Assembly (NCBI GenBank): GCA_040275425.1
Contig: JBEOKB010000079.1
Coordinates: 1-21,099 of the forward strand
DNA from: Pinisolibacter sp040275425
GTDB lineage: Bacteria; Pseudomonadota; Alphaproteobacteria; Rhizobiales; Ancalomicrobiaceae
DNA length: 21,099 bases
Direction of reading: 5' to 3'
The notes below the pieces were generated by a model, which did no database searches, was not told the DNA's origin, and was given only the letters and a program-made list of their open reading frames with translations. The position numbers and the translations under genes are program-made. Numbering within the stretch: position 1 is the first letter of the stretch; every line of letters starts with the position of its first letter. Below, in pieces: positions 14,929 to 21,099 of the stretch.

Positions 14929-15491
14929 ACGGCGCCGTCACGGGTCGGGGCGCGTCGAGCGCGCCGACCCTCGGGGGGGCGACCGAGCCCTCGTTCCCGG
15001 GCACCCCGCCCCGCGTGGTGGTGCTCGGTTGGGGCAACGCGTCGCGCGGCGACGACGGGCTCGGTCCGCTCCTCCTCGAACGCATCGAGGGGTTGGGCCT
15101 CTCCCACGTCACCGCGTTCGAGGACTTCCAGCTGCAGCTCGAGCACGCGCTCGATCTCGACGGGGCCGATCTCGCCCTCTTCGTCGACGCCAGCGTGGCG
15201 GCCCCCGCGCCCTTCGCCTTCGGCGAGACGCGGGCGCGGGTGGGGCTGACCCACACCTCCCATGCGATGGCGCCCGAAGCCGTGCTCGACGTCTACGCGC
15301 GGGTGATGGGGCGGACGCCACCGCCGGCCTTCGTGCTGGCGATCCGGGGCGAGGCGTTCGAGCTGGGCACGGGGCTCGCGCCGGCGGCCGAGACCGGGCT
15401 CGAGGCGGCATGGGCGTTCGTCCGGCCGCTGCTGGAGCGACCCTCGGTCGATGGGTGGCGAAGAGCCGCGACGGCGAGCGACGCGGATTGA
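14925..15491 (+). CDS. hoxW: HoxW-type hydrogenase maturation endopeptidase
   Basis: The 188-residue protein contains the hydrogenase protease motif GWGNASRGDDGLGPLLLE (about 35-52). The metal-binding acidic residue expected there is Asp44, and further likely ligands are Asp88 (LFVDAS) and a His in LTHTSHAM (110 or 113). It should clip the C-terminal peptide of HoxH after His462 once nickel is in place. The proposed start is GTG 14925, overlapping the hoxH stop as GTGA, which implies translational coupling. The first 30 residues are low complexity and precede the conserved core, so this start is less certain, but no better start with all motifs was found. It is the last gene of the hox set; hoxI is absent. 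Confidence 0.87.
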   Translation: MNGAVTGRGASSAPTLGGATEPSFPGTPPRVVVLGWGNASRGDDGLGPLLLERIEGLGLSHVTAFEDFQLQLEHALDLDGADLALFVDASVAAPAPFAFGETRARVGLTHTSHAMAPEAVLDVYARVMGRTPPPAFVLAIRGEAFELGTGLAPAAETGLEAAWAFVRPLLERPSVDGWRRAATASDAD

Positions 15492-15501
15492 TCGACCGCA
15501 A
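15488..15501 (+). promoter_or_regulatory. FixK2/FNR-type candidate site upstream of ubiT
   Basis: TTGA-TCGACC-GCAA fits the Bradyrhizobium FixK2 pattern TTG(A/C)-N6-(T/G)CAA. It fits the stricter FNR consensus only on the left half plus CAA. It overlaps the hoxW stop codon and is centred about 73 bp before the ubiT ATG, leaving room for a promoter within the 76-bp gap. It is weaker than the hox site. Confidence 0.4.
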
Positions 15502-15567
15502 GGACAGGCTCGTCCGCATCGTGGAAACGTCGCCCGATCGACGTTCTCGTCCGTACGCGAAGGTTCC

Positions 15568-16128
15568 ATGTCAGAGACCGCGCTTCCCCGCTTTCCCAAG
15601 CTGATCGATCGGATGATCGGCCGCCTGCCGACGCTGCCGCTCGATCTGGCGTTGCGCCGCTTCGTCGGCAGCCTCGCCGATCGTCATCCCTCGCTGTTCT
15701 CGCGGCTGGGCGATCAGGCGACCAAGGCGTTCCTGATCGAGCCGACCGACCTGTCGTTCGGCTTCCTGCTGCGCCCCGACCCGGCGATGCCGCGGCTGGA
15801 GGCGGTCAAGCGCGGGGCCGACGGGGCGATCGGGGTCGGGCACGACGCCCGCATCGCCGGACCGCTGGCCGCGCTGGTCGGCATGGTGCACGGGGCGATG
15901 GACGGCGACGCGCTGTTCTTCTCGCGCGACATCGTGATCGAGGGCGACACCGAGGCGGTGCTGGCGCTCCGCAACGCGGTCGACGACGCCGAGATCGATC
16001 TGGCGGACGAAGTGGCGTCGATGACGGGGCCCGTGTCGAAATACGTCGCCGAGGTGTTCCGCGCGGCCCGTCCCCTGGCGGAGCGGGTGAGTGGGTTCGC
16101 GCTCGGCCGGGTCGAGGGCACGCCATGA
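15568..16128 (+). CDS. ubiT: UbiT, SCP2-domain accessory factor for oxygen-independent ubiquinone synthesis
   Basis: The 186-residue protein has the single SCP2-like lipid-binding fold of UbiT (YhbT family), with KAFLIEPTDLSFGFLLRPDP and DALFFSRDIVIEGDTEAVLALRNAVDD as recognisable segments. In E. coli UbiT works with UbiU and UbiV to make ubiquinone without O2, presumably by binding the hydrophobic quinone precursors. Length is near the usual 170-190. The ATG at 15568 is preferred because the upstream open frame overlaps hoxW out of frame. Its stop overlaps the ubiU ATG (ATGA, 16125-16128), so ubiTUV is a tightly coupled operon. A FixK-like site lies upstream. Confidence 0.9.
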   Translation: MSETALPRFPKLIDRMIGRLPTLPLDLALRRFVGSLADRHPSLFSRLGDQATKAFLIEPTDLSFGFLLRPDPAMPRLEAVKRGADGAIGVGHDARIAGPLAALVGMVHGAMDGDALFFSRDIVIEGDTEAVLALRNAVDDAEIDLADEVASMTGPVSKYVAEVFRAARPLAERVSGFALGRVEGTP

Positions 16129-17129
16129 ACGCGCCCACGACCCGGGTGCGTCCCGAACTGGTGTGCCCGGCCGGCACTCCGGCCGCCCTGCGCACCGCCG
16201 TCGAGGCGGGGGCGGACGCGGTCTACTGCGGCTTCCGCGACGAGACCAACGCCCGCAACTTTCCCGGCCTCAACTTCGACGCCAAGGAACTCGCCGACGG
16301 CATCCGCTTCGCCCACGACCACGGGGCGAAGGTGCTGGTGGCGATCAACACCTTCCCGCGCGCGGGCGGCACGAAGCTCTGGCACGACGCGGTGGCCAAG
16401 GCCGAGGACGCGGGCGCGAACGCGGTGATCCTGGCCGATCTCGGCCTGATCGCCCACGCGGCGGAGAAGCATCCGAAGCTCCGGCGGCATCTGTCGGTGC
16501 AGGCGGCGGCGTCGAACCCGGACGCGATCCGGTTCTGGGTCGAGACCTTCGGCATTCGCCGGGTGGTGCTGCCGCGCGTCCTGTCGGTGCCGGAGATCGC
16601 GGCGATCAACGCCGAGATCTCGTGCGAATCGGAAGTGTTCGTGTTCGGCGGGCTGTGTGTGATGGCCGAGGGGCGGTGCTCGCTGTCGAGCCACGCCACC
16701 GGCAAGTCGCCCAACATGACCGGGGTGTGCTCGCCGCCGTCCCACGTCGTCTACAAGGAGGAGGGCGACGAGCTGGTCGCCAAGCTCGGGGCCTTCACCA
16801 TCGACCGCACGTCGAAGGGCGTGGCCGCGCCCTACCCGACCCTGTGCAAGGGGCGGTTCACGGCGGGCGACTATGCCGGGCACGTGTTCGAGGACCCGGT
16901 CAGTCTCGACGCCGCCCAGCTCATTCCCGGCCTGATCGAGGCGGGGGTCACCGCCTTCAAGATCGAGGGGCGCCAGCGCTCGCGCGCCTATACCCAGGCG
17001 GTGGTCGCCGCGTTCCGCAAGGCGGTCGACGACACGCTGGCGGGGCGGCCGATCGCCTCCGACATGACGCGGCGGCTGGCCGAGGGGCAATCGACCACCG
17101 CCGGCGCCTACAAGAAGACCTGGAGATGA
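16125..17129 (+). CDS. ubiU: UbiU, U32-family iron-sulfur protein for O2-independent ubiquinone hydroxylation
   Basis: The 334-residue protein starts with the U32 motif ELVCPAGTPAALRTAVEAGADAVYCG-like segment (about 11-36). It has Cys178, Cys185, Cys202 and Cys241, whose spacings (7, 17, 39) equal those of the four [4Fe-4S] ligands of E. coli UbiU. The family signature FGGLCVMAEGRCSLSS spans the first two. UbiU and UbiV form a complex that hydroxylates the ubiquinone ring without molecular oxygen, using prephenate as oxygen donor in E. coli. Although U32 proteins are often labelled peptidases or collagenases, the neighbours ubiT and ubiV make that label unlikely. It overlaps ubiT and ubiV by 4 bp each. 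Confidence 0.95.
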   Translation: MNAPTTRVRPELVCPAGTPAALRTAVEAGADAVYCGFRDETNARNFPGLNFDAKELADGIRFAHDHGAKVLVAINTFPRAGGTKLWHDAVAKAEDAGANAVILADLGLIAHAAEKHPKLRRHLSVQAAASNPDAIRFWVETFGIRRVVLPRVLSVPEIAAINAEISCESEVFVFGGLCVMAEGRCSLSSHATGKSPNMTGVCSPPSHVVYKEEGDELVAKLGAFTIDRTSKGVAAPYPTLCKGRFTAGDYAGHVFEDPVSLDAAQLIPGLIEAGVTAFKIEGRQRSRAYTQAVVAAFRKAVDDTLAGRPIASDMTRRLAEGQSTTAGAYKKTWR

Positions 17130-18064
17130 GCGCGGTGGAGACGAAGAGCCCGACGGGCGCGCCGACCCTGGTGATGGGGCCGCTCCTGTTCAACTGGTCG
17201 CCGGAACGGTTCGCCGACTTCTACGCCGAGGTGGCCGACGAGATGGACGTCGACCGCGTCCACGTCGGCGAGGTGGTGTGCTCCAAGCGCGAACCGTTCT
17301 ACGCCGACCTGCTGCCCGACGTGATCGAGCGGCTGAAGCGGGCGGGCAAGACCGTGGTGGTCGACACGCCGGCGCTGGTGACGCTGAAGCGCGAACGCCA
17401 GCTGGTGGCCGACATGGCCGCGCTCGACGGGGTCGAGATCGAGATCAACGACTTCTCGCCGCTGGCGACCCTCGAGACGGGCCGCCGCTTCGCGGTGTCG
17501 CCGCTGGTCAACGTCTACGACGAGGGCACGTTCGCCCAGTTGACGCGGCTGGGGGCGTGGTCGATCGCCCTGCCCTACGAGCTGCCGATCGCCTCGATCG
17601 AGCGGTTGGCGGCGGAGGGCACTCGGCTCGGGGTGGAGACGCAGGTGCACGTGTTCGGGCGGTTGCCGCTGGCGATCTCCGGGCGGTGCTACCATGCGCG
17701 CATCCACGGGCTGGCCAAGGACAGCTGCCAGTTCGTCTGCAACAAGGACCCGGACGGGCTCGAGGTCGACACGCTCGACGGTGAGGGATTCCTCTCGATC
17801 AACGGCGTGCAGACCATGTCGCAGAACGTGGTGGTGGTCGCCGACGAGCTCGAGCGGCTCATCGCCGCCGGGGTGTCGGCGTTCCGGCTCAGTCCGCACG
17901 CCTGCGACATGGGCCGCGTGGCGAAGATCTTCCGCTCGGGCCTCGCCGGGTCGATCGACGGCGGGGAAGTGCGCGCGCTCCTCGGCGAGGTCGGGCTCGC
18001 GCCACCGATGGGACCGGCGATGATGACCGGCACTTGGCCGGCGACGGCGTCGGGCGGTCGTTGA
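17126..18064 (+). CDS. ubiV: UbiV, U32-family partner of UbiU
   Basis: The 312-residue protein is the second U32 subunit. Cys52, Cys188, Cys201 and Cys205 match the E. coli UbiV [4Fe-4S] ligand pattern, with the last three at identical spacing (13 and 4). Motifs VHVGEVVCSKRE, EIEINDFSPLA and GRCYHARIHGLAKDSCQFVC are characteristic. It acts with UbiU in anaerobic ring hydroxylation. The start ATG at 17126 overlaps the ubiU stop; the frame is open much further upstream but only as a shadow of ubiU. It closes the ubiTUV operon. No clear terminator follows in the 106-bp gap. Confidence 0.95.
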   Translation: MSAVETKSPTGAPTLVMGPLLFNWSPERFADFYAEVADEMDVDRVHVGEVVCSKREPFYADLLPDVIERLKRAGKTVVVDTPALVTLKRERQLVADMAALDGVEIEINDFSPLATLETGRRFAVSPLVNVYDEGTFAQLTRLGAWSIALPYELPIASIERLAAEGTRLGVETQVHVFGRLPLAISGRCYHARIHGLAKDSCQFVCNKDPDGLEVDTLDGEGFLSINGVQTMSQNVVVVADELERLIAAGVSAFRLSPHACDMGRVAKIFRSGLAGSIDGGEVRALLGEVGLAPPMGPAMMTGTWPATASGGR

Positions 18065-18170
18065 GGCTCGACGCGACGCCCACTCTCGGTCATGAAGAAG
18101 CCGTGATGGTCGTCGATCGAACCCGCCCGACCCGGTCGTGTGGAAGGGGTCGCGCGGGAGCGGAGCGGGC

Positions 18171-19244
18171 ATGAGCGGGAACGGAAGGTACGTCGGCCTC
18201 GACGGTCTCAGGGGGCTCGCCTCGTTCGCCGTGGTGATCCATCACTCGCTCTTGATGGGGACCGACATCGGCGGGCTCGCGGTGTTCCTGTTCTTCATCC
18301 TGTCGGGCTTTCTGATCACCGGCATCCTGCATCGCTCGCGCGAGAAGATCGAGGCCGGGCGCACGTCGCTCGGGCCGGCGCTGGCCGATTTCTGGGTGCG
18401 GCGGGCGCTCAGGATCTTCCCGGCCTACTATCTGTGGCTCGGGCTGTTCGTGGTCTGCGACGTGGCCTTCCGCAAGGGCGAGATCCTGGCGGACCTGTGG
18501 TGGTACGTCGTCTATCTGCAGAACTTCATGCTCGGCTTCGTCACCTACGAGTGGGGCGACTTCACTCACGTGTGGAGCCTCGCGGTCGAGCAGCAGTACT
18601 ACGTCTTCTTCGCGCCCCTGGTGGTGCTCCTGCCGACGCGGCTGCACACGAAGCTGATGATCGCGACGATCGTGCTGTGCCTCGGGGCGATCCAGGCGCT
18701 GCAGAGTGCCGGGTTCGAGATGATCACGCTCTACACCTCGCCCGCCAACGGCTTCGTGTTCATGGCCGCCGGGGCGCTGATGACGCTGGAGCGGGCGCGT
18801 ACCCCGACCTGGGCCGGGGCGACGGGGACGTTGCTCGTGGCGTTCGTGGTGATCGTGGCGCTCGCCTGCTACCCGATCGCGGAGCGCACGGTCGGCTTCA
18901 AGCTGCCCTACGCGGTGCTGGCGATCCTGTCGGTGACGTCGCTGTCGGTGGTGATGATCCACGTGCTGCAGACCCCGGAGGGGCTGCTCGCGCGGGTGAT
19001 GGAGACACGGCCGCTCAAGTTCCTCGGCCTGATCTCCTACGGGCTCTACGTGGTGCATCTGCCGGTCGGAGTATTCGCCGAGGCGTGGTTGCCGCTCGAG
19101 GCGTGGGCGAGCGCGACCGGGGTGCCGAAGAACGTGGTCGACTTCGCGGTGATGGCGCCGGTGTCGATCGCGCTGGCGAGTGCGTCCTACTTCCTGTTCG
19201 AGGTGAAGTTCCTGGCGCTCAAGGACAAGTTCCAGCGCGGATGA
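18171..19244 (+). CDS. Acyltransferase 3 family integral membrane protein (OafA/YrhL-like)
   Basis: The 357-residue protein is very hydrophobic with about ten membrane helices. Acyltransferase-3 signatures are present in order: GLDGLRGLASFAVVIHH (about residues 9-25, with the conserved Arg and paired His), FFILSGFLITG, FWVRRALRIFPAYY and WSLAVEQQYY. Such proteins move acetyl or other acyl groups onto extracellular sugars, for example O-antigen, exopolysaccharide or Nod factors. The glycan substrate cannot be told, and no glycosyltransferases are nearby. The ATG at 18171 was preferred over GTG 18138 because it directly precedes the conserved domain and has GGAG upstream. Confidence 0.92.
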   Translation: MSGNGRYVGLDGLRGLASFAVVIHHSLLMGTDIGGLAVFLFFILSGFLITGILHRSREKIEAGRTSLGPALADFWVRRALRIFPAYYLWLGLFVVCDVAFRKGEILADLWWYVVYLQNFMLGFVTYEWGDFTHVWSLAVEQQYYVFFAPLVVLLPTRLHTKLMIATIVLCLGAIQALQSAGFEMITLYTSPANGFVFMAAGALMTLERARTPTWAGATGTLLVAFVVIVALACYPIAERTVGFKLPYAVLAILSVTSLSVVMIHVLQTPEGLLARVMETRPLKFLGLISYGLYVVHLPVGVFAEAWLPLEAWASATGVPKNVVDFAVMAPVSIALASASYFLFEVKFLALKDKFQRG

Positions 19245-19363
19245 GCCCCCTCGCGGGTGCGGCGCTCGGGCCGGGGACGGCGACGGGCGGTCGGGTGTAG
19301 ACTGGCTCCGCTCCGGTGAGGGTTCTCATTCGGGGCGCCTGCACCGGATATGGAGGTGTGGCC

Positions 19364-19939
19364 ATGACGACCCCGGTCCCTTCAGGCGGCTTTCCGGCGG
19401 ACGAGGGGCTCGTCGAGCTGCCGCTCGGCGAGGTCTATCGCTATCTCGAGCCGGGACCGGTCGTTCTCCTGACGACCCGGCGCGGCGACCGCGTCAACGT
19501 CATGACCATGTCGTGGCACATGATGGTGGAGTTCGTGCCGCCGCGGATCGCCTGCGTCGTCTCCGACGCCGATCATTCCGCCGCCGCGCTCGCCGCCACC
19601 GGTGAATGCGTGATCGCCCTGCCCTCGGCCGATCTGGTGGCGAGCGTGGTGGCGATCGGCAATTCCTCCGGACGCAGCGAGGACAAGTTCGCCGCCTTCG
19701 GACTGACGCCGCTCGCCGCGCGCGAGGTCGGAGCGCCGCTGATCGCGGAATGCTTCGTCGATCTCGAATGCCGGGTGATCGACGCGAGCCTCGCCGATCG
19801 CCACGGCATCCGGATTCTGGAAGTGGTCCGGGCATGGCGCAATCCGGCGATCACGGACACGCGGACGCTGCACCATCGCGGCCGGGGCATCTTCGCCGTC
19901 GACGGGGAGACGATCCGCACCGCGTCGCGGATGCCGTGA
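19364..19939 (+). CDS. Flavin reductase-like FMN-binding split-barrel protein
   Basis: The 191-residue protein resembles the DIM6/NTAB flavoprotein family. VVLLTTRRGDRVNVMTMSWHMMVEFVPPRIACVV forms the typical split-barrel opening with its FMN-contacting region. SEDKFAAFGLTPLAAREVGAPLI and ECFVDLECRVID follow in the expected order. Members bind FMN and either reduce flavin with NAD(P)H or act as oxidoreductases of unknown substrate. GGAGG at 19352-19356 is 7 nt from the ATG at 19364, deciding the start over an upstream one. No flavin-dependent monooxygenase partner is adjacent, so its physiological role is open. Confidence 0.85.
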   Translation: MTTPVPSGGFPADEGLVELPLGEVYRYLEPGPVVLLTTRRGDRVNVMTMSWHMMVEFVPPRIACVVSDADHSAAALAATGECVIALPSADLVASVVAIGNSSGRSEDKFAAFGLTPLAAREVGAPLIAECFVDLECRVIDASLADRHGIRILEVVRAWRNPAITDTRTLHHRGRGIFAVDGETIRTASRMP

Positions 19940-20054
19940 CGCCACCCGCGCCGATCGATTGCCGTCGCGCGCCGCCTCTGCCAGTCTCGCCCGGCGCCGA
20001 TGTGGTATCGGTGTGATCGCCCCACCCGGTTCCGGCCGTCTCCGAGAGAGCCCC

Positions 20055-21008
20055 ATGATCGCGTTTCGAACCGTTCGTCCGGCGCTTCGCCGCGCCCTGC
20101 TCGCCGCCGCCGTTCTTCTCGCCGCCGTCGTGGGAGCCGATCCGGCGACCGCCGTGGTGGTGCTCGACGAGACCTGGAAGGCGGAGGGCGGGGCCAAGGG
20201 GCGCGAGGCGGAAGGCTTCGGCGCGCATCTCAGGCTCGCGGCCGAGCCGCAGTTTCGGGCGGTGCTGGCGCTGGCGCGGCCGGACGGCGAATGGGGCGAG
20301 GCGTCGGGCACGTGGATCGGCAACGACGACGACGGCCACGCCTGGATCCTGACCGCCGCCCACGTCTACGACCTGCCGGCGGAGGCGGGCGCCTACGTCG
20401 TGCGCGAACCGAACGGGCGGACGCTCGTGGCCGACCAGATCCGGGTCCATCCGAAGTGGAACGGCGACACCGACACCCGCACCGGCTACGACCTGGCGCT
20501 GTTGCGGCTGAAGCGGCCGATCTCCGACGCCGGACAGCCGCCGCTGCTCTACGCCGGGGCGGCGGAGGCGGGCAAGCTCGTGACCTTCGTCGGCTACGGC
20601 AATCGCGGCATCGGCTCGAAGGGCGAGGGGCCGAAGTTCTACAAGGGTTCGGCCAAGGCGGCGGCGCAGGGCATCGTCGATCAGTGGGTCGACATGGTGC
20701 GCCCGCTGCCGCGCGACGACGACGGCGGCAACTATCTCGGCGTGTTCCTCCCGCGCGAGGACGGCAGCCTCGCCAATCCCTACGGCGGGGCGCGCAAGCC
20801 GGTCAATCGGTTGGTCGGGCTGCTCGGGGCGGGCGACAGCGGCGGGTCGACGTGGATGCGGCTCGGCGAGCGCTGGGTGATCGTCGGGGTCAATTCCAAC
20901 GGCACCGGCAAGGCGCGCTACGGCGACAGCTCGTGGATGGCGCGCGTGTCGCCGCATCGCGAGTGGATCACCTCGATCTTCCCCGGCGCGCGGTTCGTCG
21001 AGCGCTGA
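20055..21008 (+). CDS. Secreted trypsin-like serine protease
   Basis: The 317-residue protein has a clear N-terminal signal peptide: basic start, hydrophobic core LLAAAVLLAAVV, and a likely cleavage after ATA near residue 33. The chymotrypsin-fold catalytic triad is visible as His103 in LTAAH, Asp146 in YDLALLRL and Ser262 in GAGDSGGSTW. It should be exported to the periplasm or outside and be catalytically competent. The ATG at 20055 follows GAGAGAG (20044-20050); the longer frame upstream lacks protein character. It lacks PDZ domains, so it is not DegP-like. Its stop codon abuts the stop of the convergent minus-strand gene. Natural substrate unknown. Confidence 0.9.
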   Translation: MIAFRTVRPALRRALLAAAVLLAAVVGADPATAVVVLDETWKAEGGAKGREAEGFGAHLRLAAEPQFRAVLALARPDGEWGEASGTWIGNDDDGHAWILTAAHVYDLPAEAGAYVVREPNGRTLVADQIRVHPKWNGDTDTRTGYDLALLRLKRPISDAGQPPLLYAGAAEAGKLVTFVGYGNRGIGSKGEGPKFYKGSAKAAAQGIVDQWVDMVRPLPRDDDGGNYLGVFLPREDGSLANPYGGARKPVNRLVGLLGAGDSGGSTWMRLGERWVIVGVNSNGTGKARYGDSSWMARVSPHREWITSIFPGARFVER

Positions 21009-21099
21009 TCAGCGCTTCGGCCGAGGCCGCCCGCCGCTCGGGGGACGGCCGTCGCCGACCGGGCGACCGCCGCTCGGTCGGGCGGGTGCCTTCGGCTTC
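21009..21099 (-). CDS. C-terminal tail of a basic protein (runs off the window)
   Basis: A minus-strand frame enters from the right edge and ends at a TGA at 21009-21011. Its last 29 residues form a Gly/Arg/Pro/Lys-rich tail with a repeated SGGRP unit and a PRPKR end. Such tails are common on alphaproteobacterial RNA-modifying or RNA-unwinding enzymes such as pseudouridine synthases and DEAD-box helicases, but the domain itself is outside the window. Identity is unknown. The stop directly abuts that of the protease gene. Confidence 0.45.
   Translation of the reverse strand, partial: KPKAPARPSGGRPVGDGRPPSGGRPRPKR

Noticed and set aside
16125..18064. UbiU and UbiV as U32 collagenase-like peptidases
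   Set aside because: The four-cysteine patterns match the [4Fe-4S] ligands of UbiU and UbiV, and ubiT is adjacent, so the quinone-synthesis role is far better supported.
1..21099. CRISPR arrays, tRNA or rRNA genes, insertion sequences or prophage genes
   Set aside because: No regularly spaced repeats, cloverleaf-like segments, transposase or phage motifs were recognised by eye. A short tRNA or small RNA could be missed without a covariance-model search.

Overview
The window looks like chromosomal DNA from a very GC-rich (roughly 70 % by eye) alphaproteobacterium, probably of the Hyphomicrobiales/Rhizobiales. The reasons are the rpmH-rnpA-yidC order, the strong GC3 bias that leaves long antisense open frames, many GTG starts, and FNR/FixK-type sites. 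The genus cannot be fixed from sequence alone.

Layout. (1) 1-910, minus strand: rpmH, rnpA and the first 16 codons of yidC, with a near-consensus sigma70 promoter at 882-910 and a leader of about 195 nt. (2) 1002-3608, plus: an orphan membrane sensor histidine kinase and a SorC/DeoR-type sugar-responsive regulator with a near-palindrome just upstream. (3) 3615-5848, minus: a stand-alone NosD-type beta-helix protein, a PIN-domain protein, and a small upstream partner whose frame runs on into the PIN gene. The PIN/partner pair has visibly lower GC than its surroundings. (4) 5921-7328, minus: 3-oxoacid CoA-transferase subunits A and B, ended by a perfect 12-bp hairpin. (5) 7643-10006, plus: the RNA-binding transcription accessory protein Tex. 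(6) 10336-15491, plus: a tightly packed hoxFUYHW operon for a group 3d NAD-linked bidirectional [NiFe] hydrogenase and its endopeptidase. (7) 15568-18064, plus: ubiT-ubiU-ubiV, the oxygen-independent ubiquinone hydroxylation module. (8) 18171-21008, plus: a membrane acyltransferase, a flavin-reductase-fold protein and a secreted trypsin-like protease. The 3' tail of a basic protein on the minus strand follows at 21009-21099.

How the genes fit together. The best biology here is a low-oxygen block. A cytoplasmic hydrogenase that exchanges electrons between H2 and NAD(H) sits directly beside genes that make ubiquinone without O2. An FNR-type box (9 of 10 consensus positions) lies upstream of hoxF, and a FixK2-type site lies upstream of ubiT. 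This suggests both are induced when oxygen is scarce, hydrogenase balancing NADH and UbiTUV keeping the quinone pool supplied. The solitary NosD hints at denitrification genes elsewhere. Hydrogenase metal-insertion genes (hyp), hoxI, and nosZ/F/Y are not in this window.

No CRISPR array, tRNA, rRNA or insertion sequence was seen. The least understood locus is the PIN/partner pair at 5083-5848.
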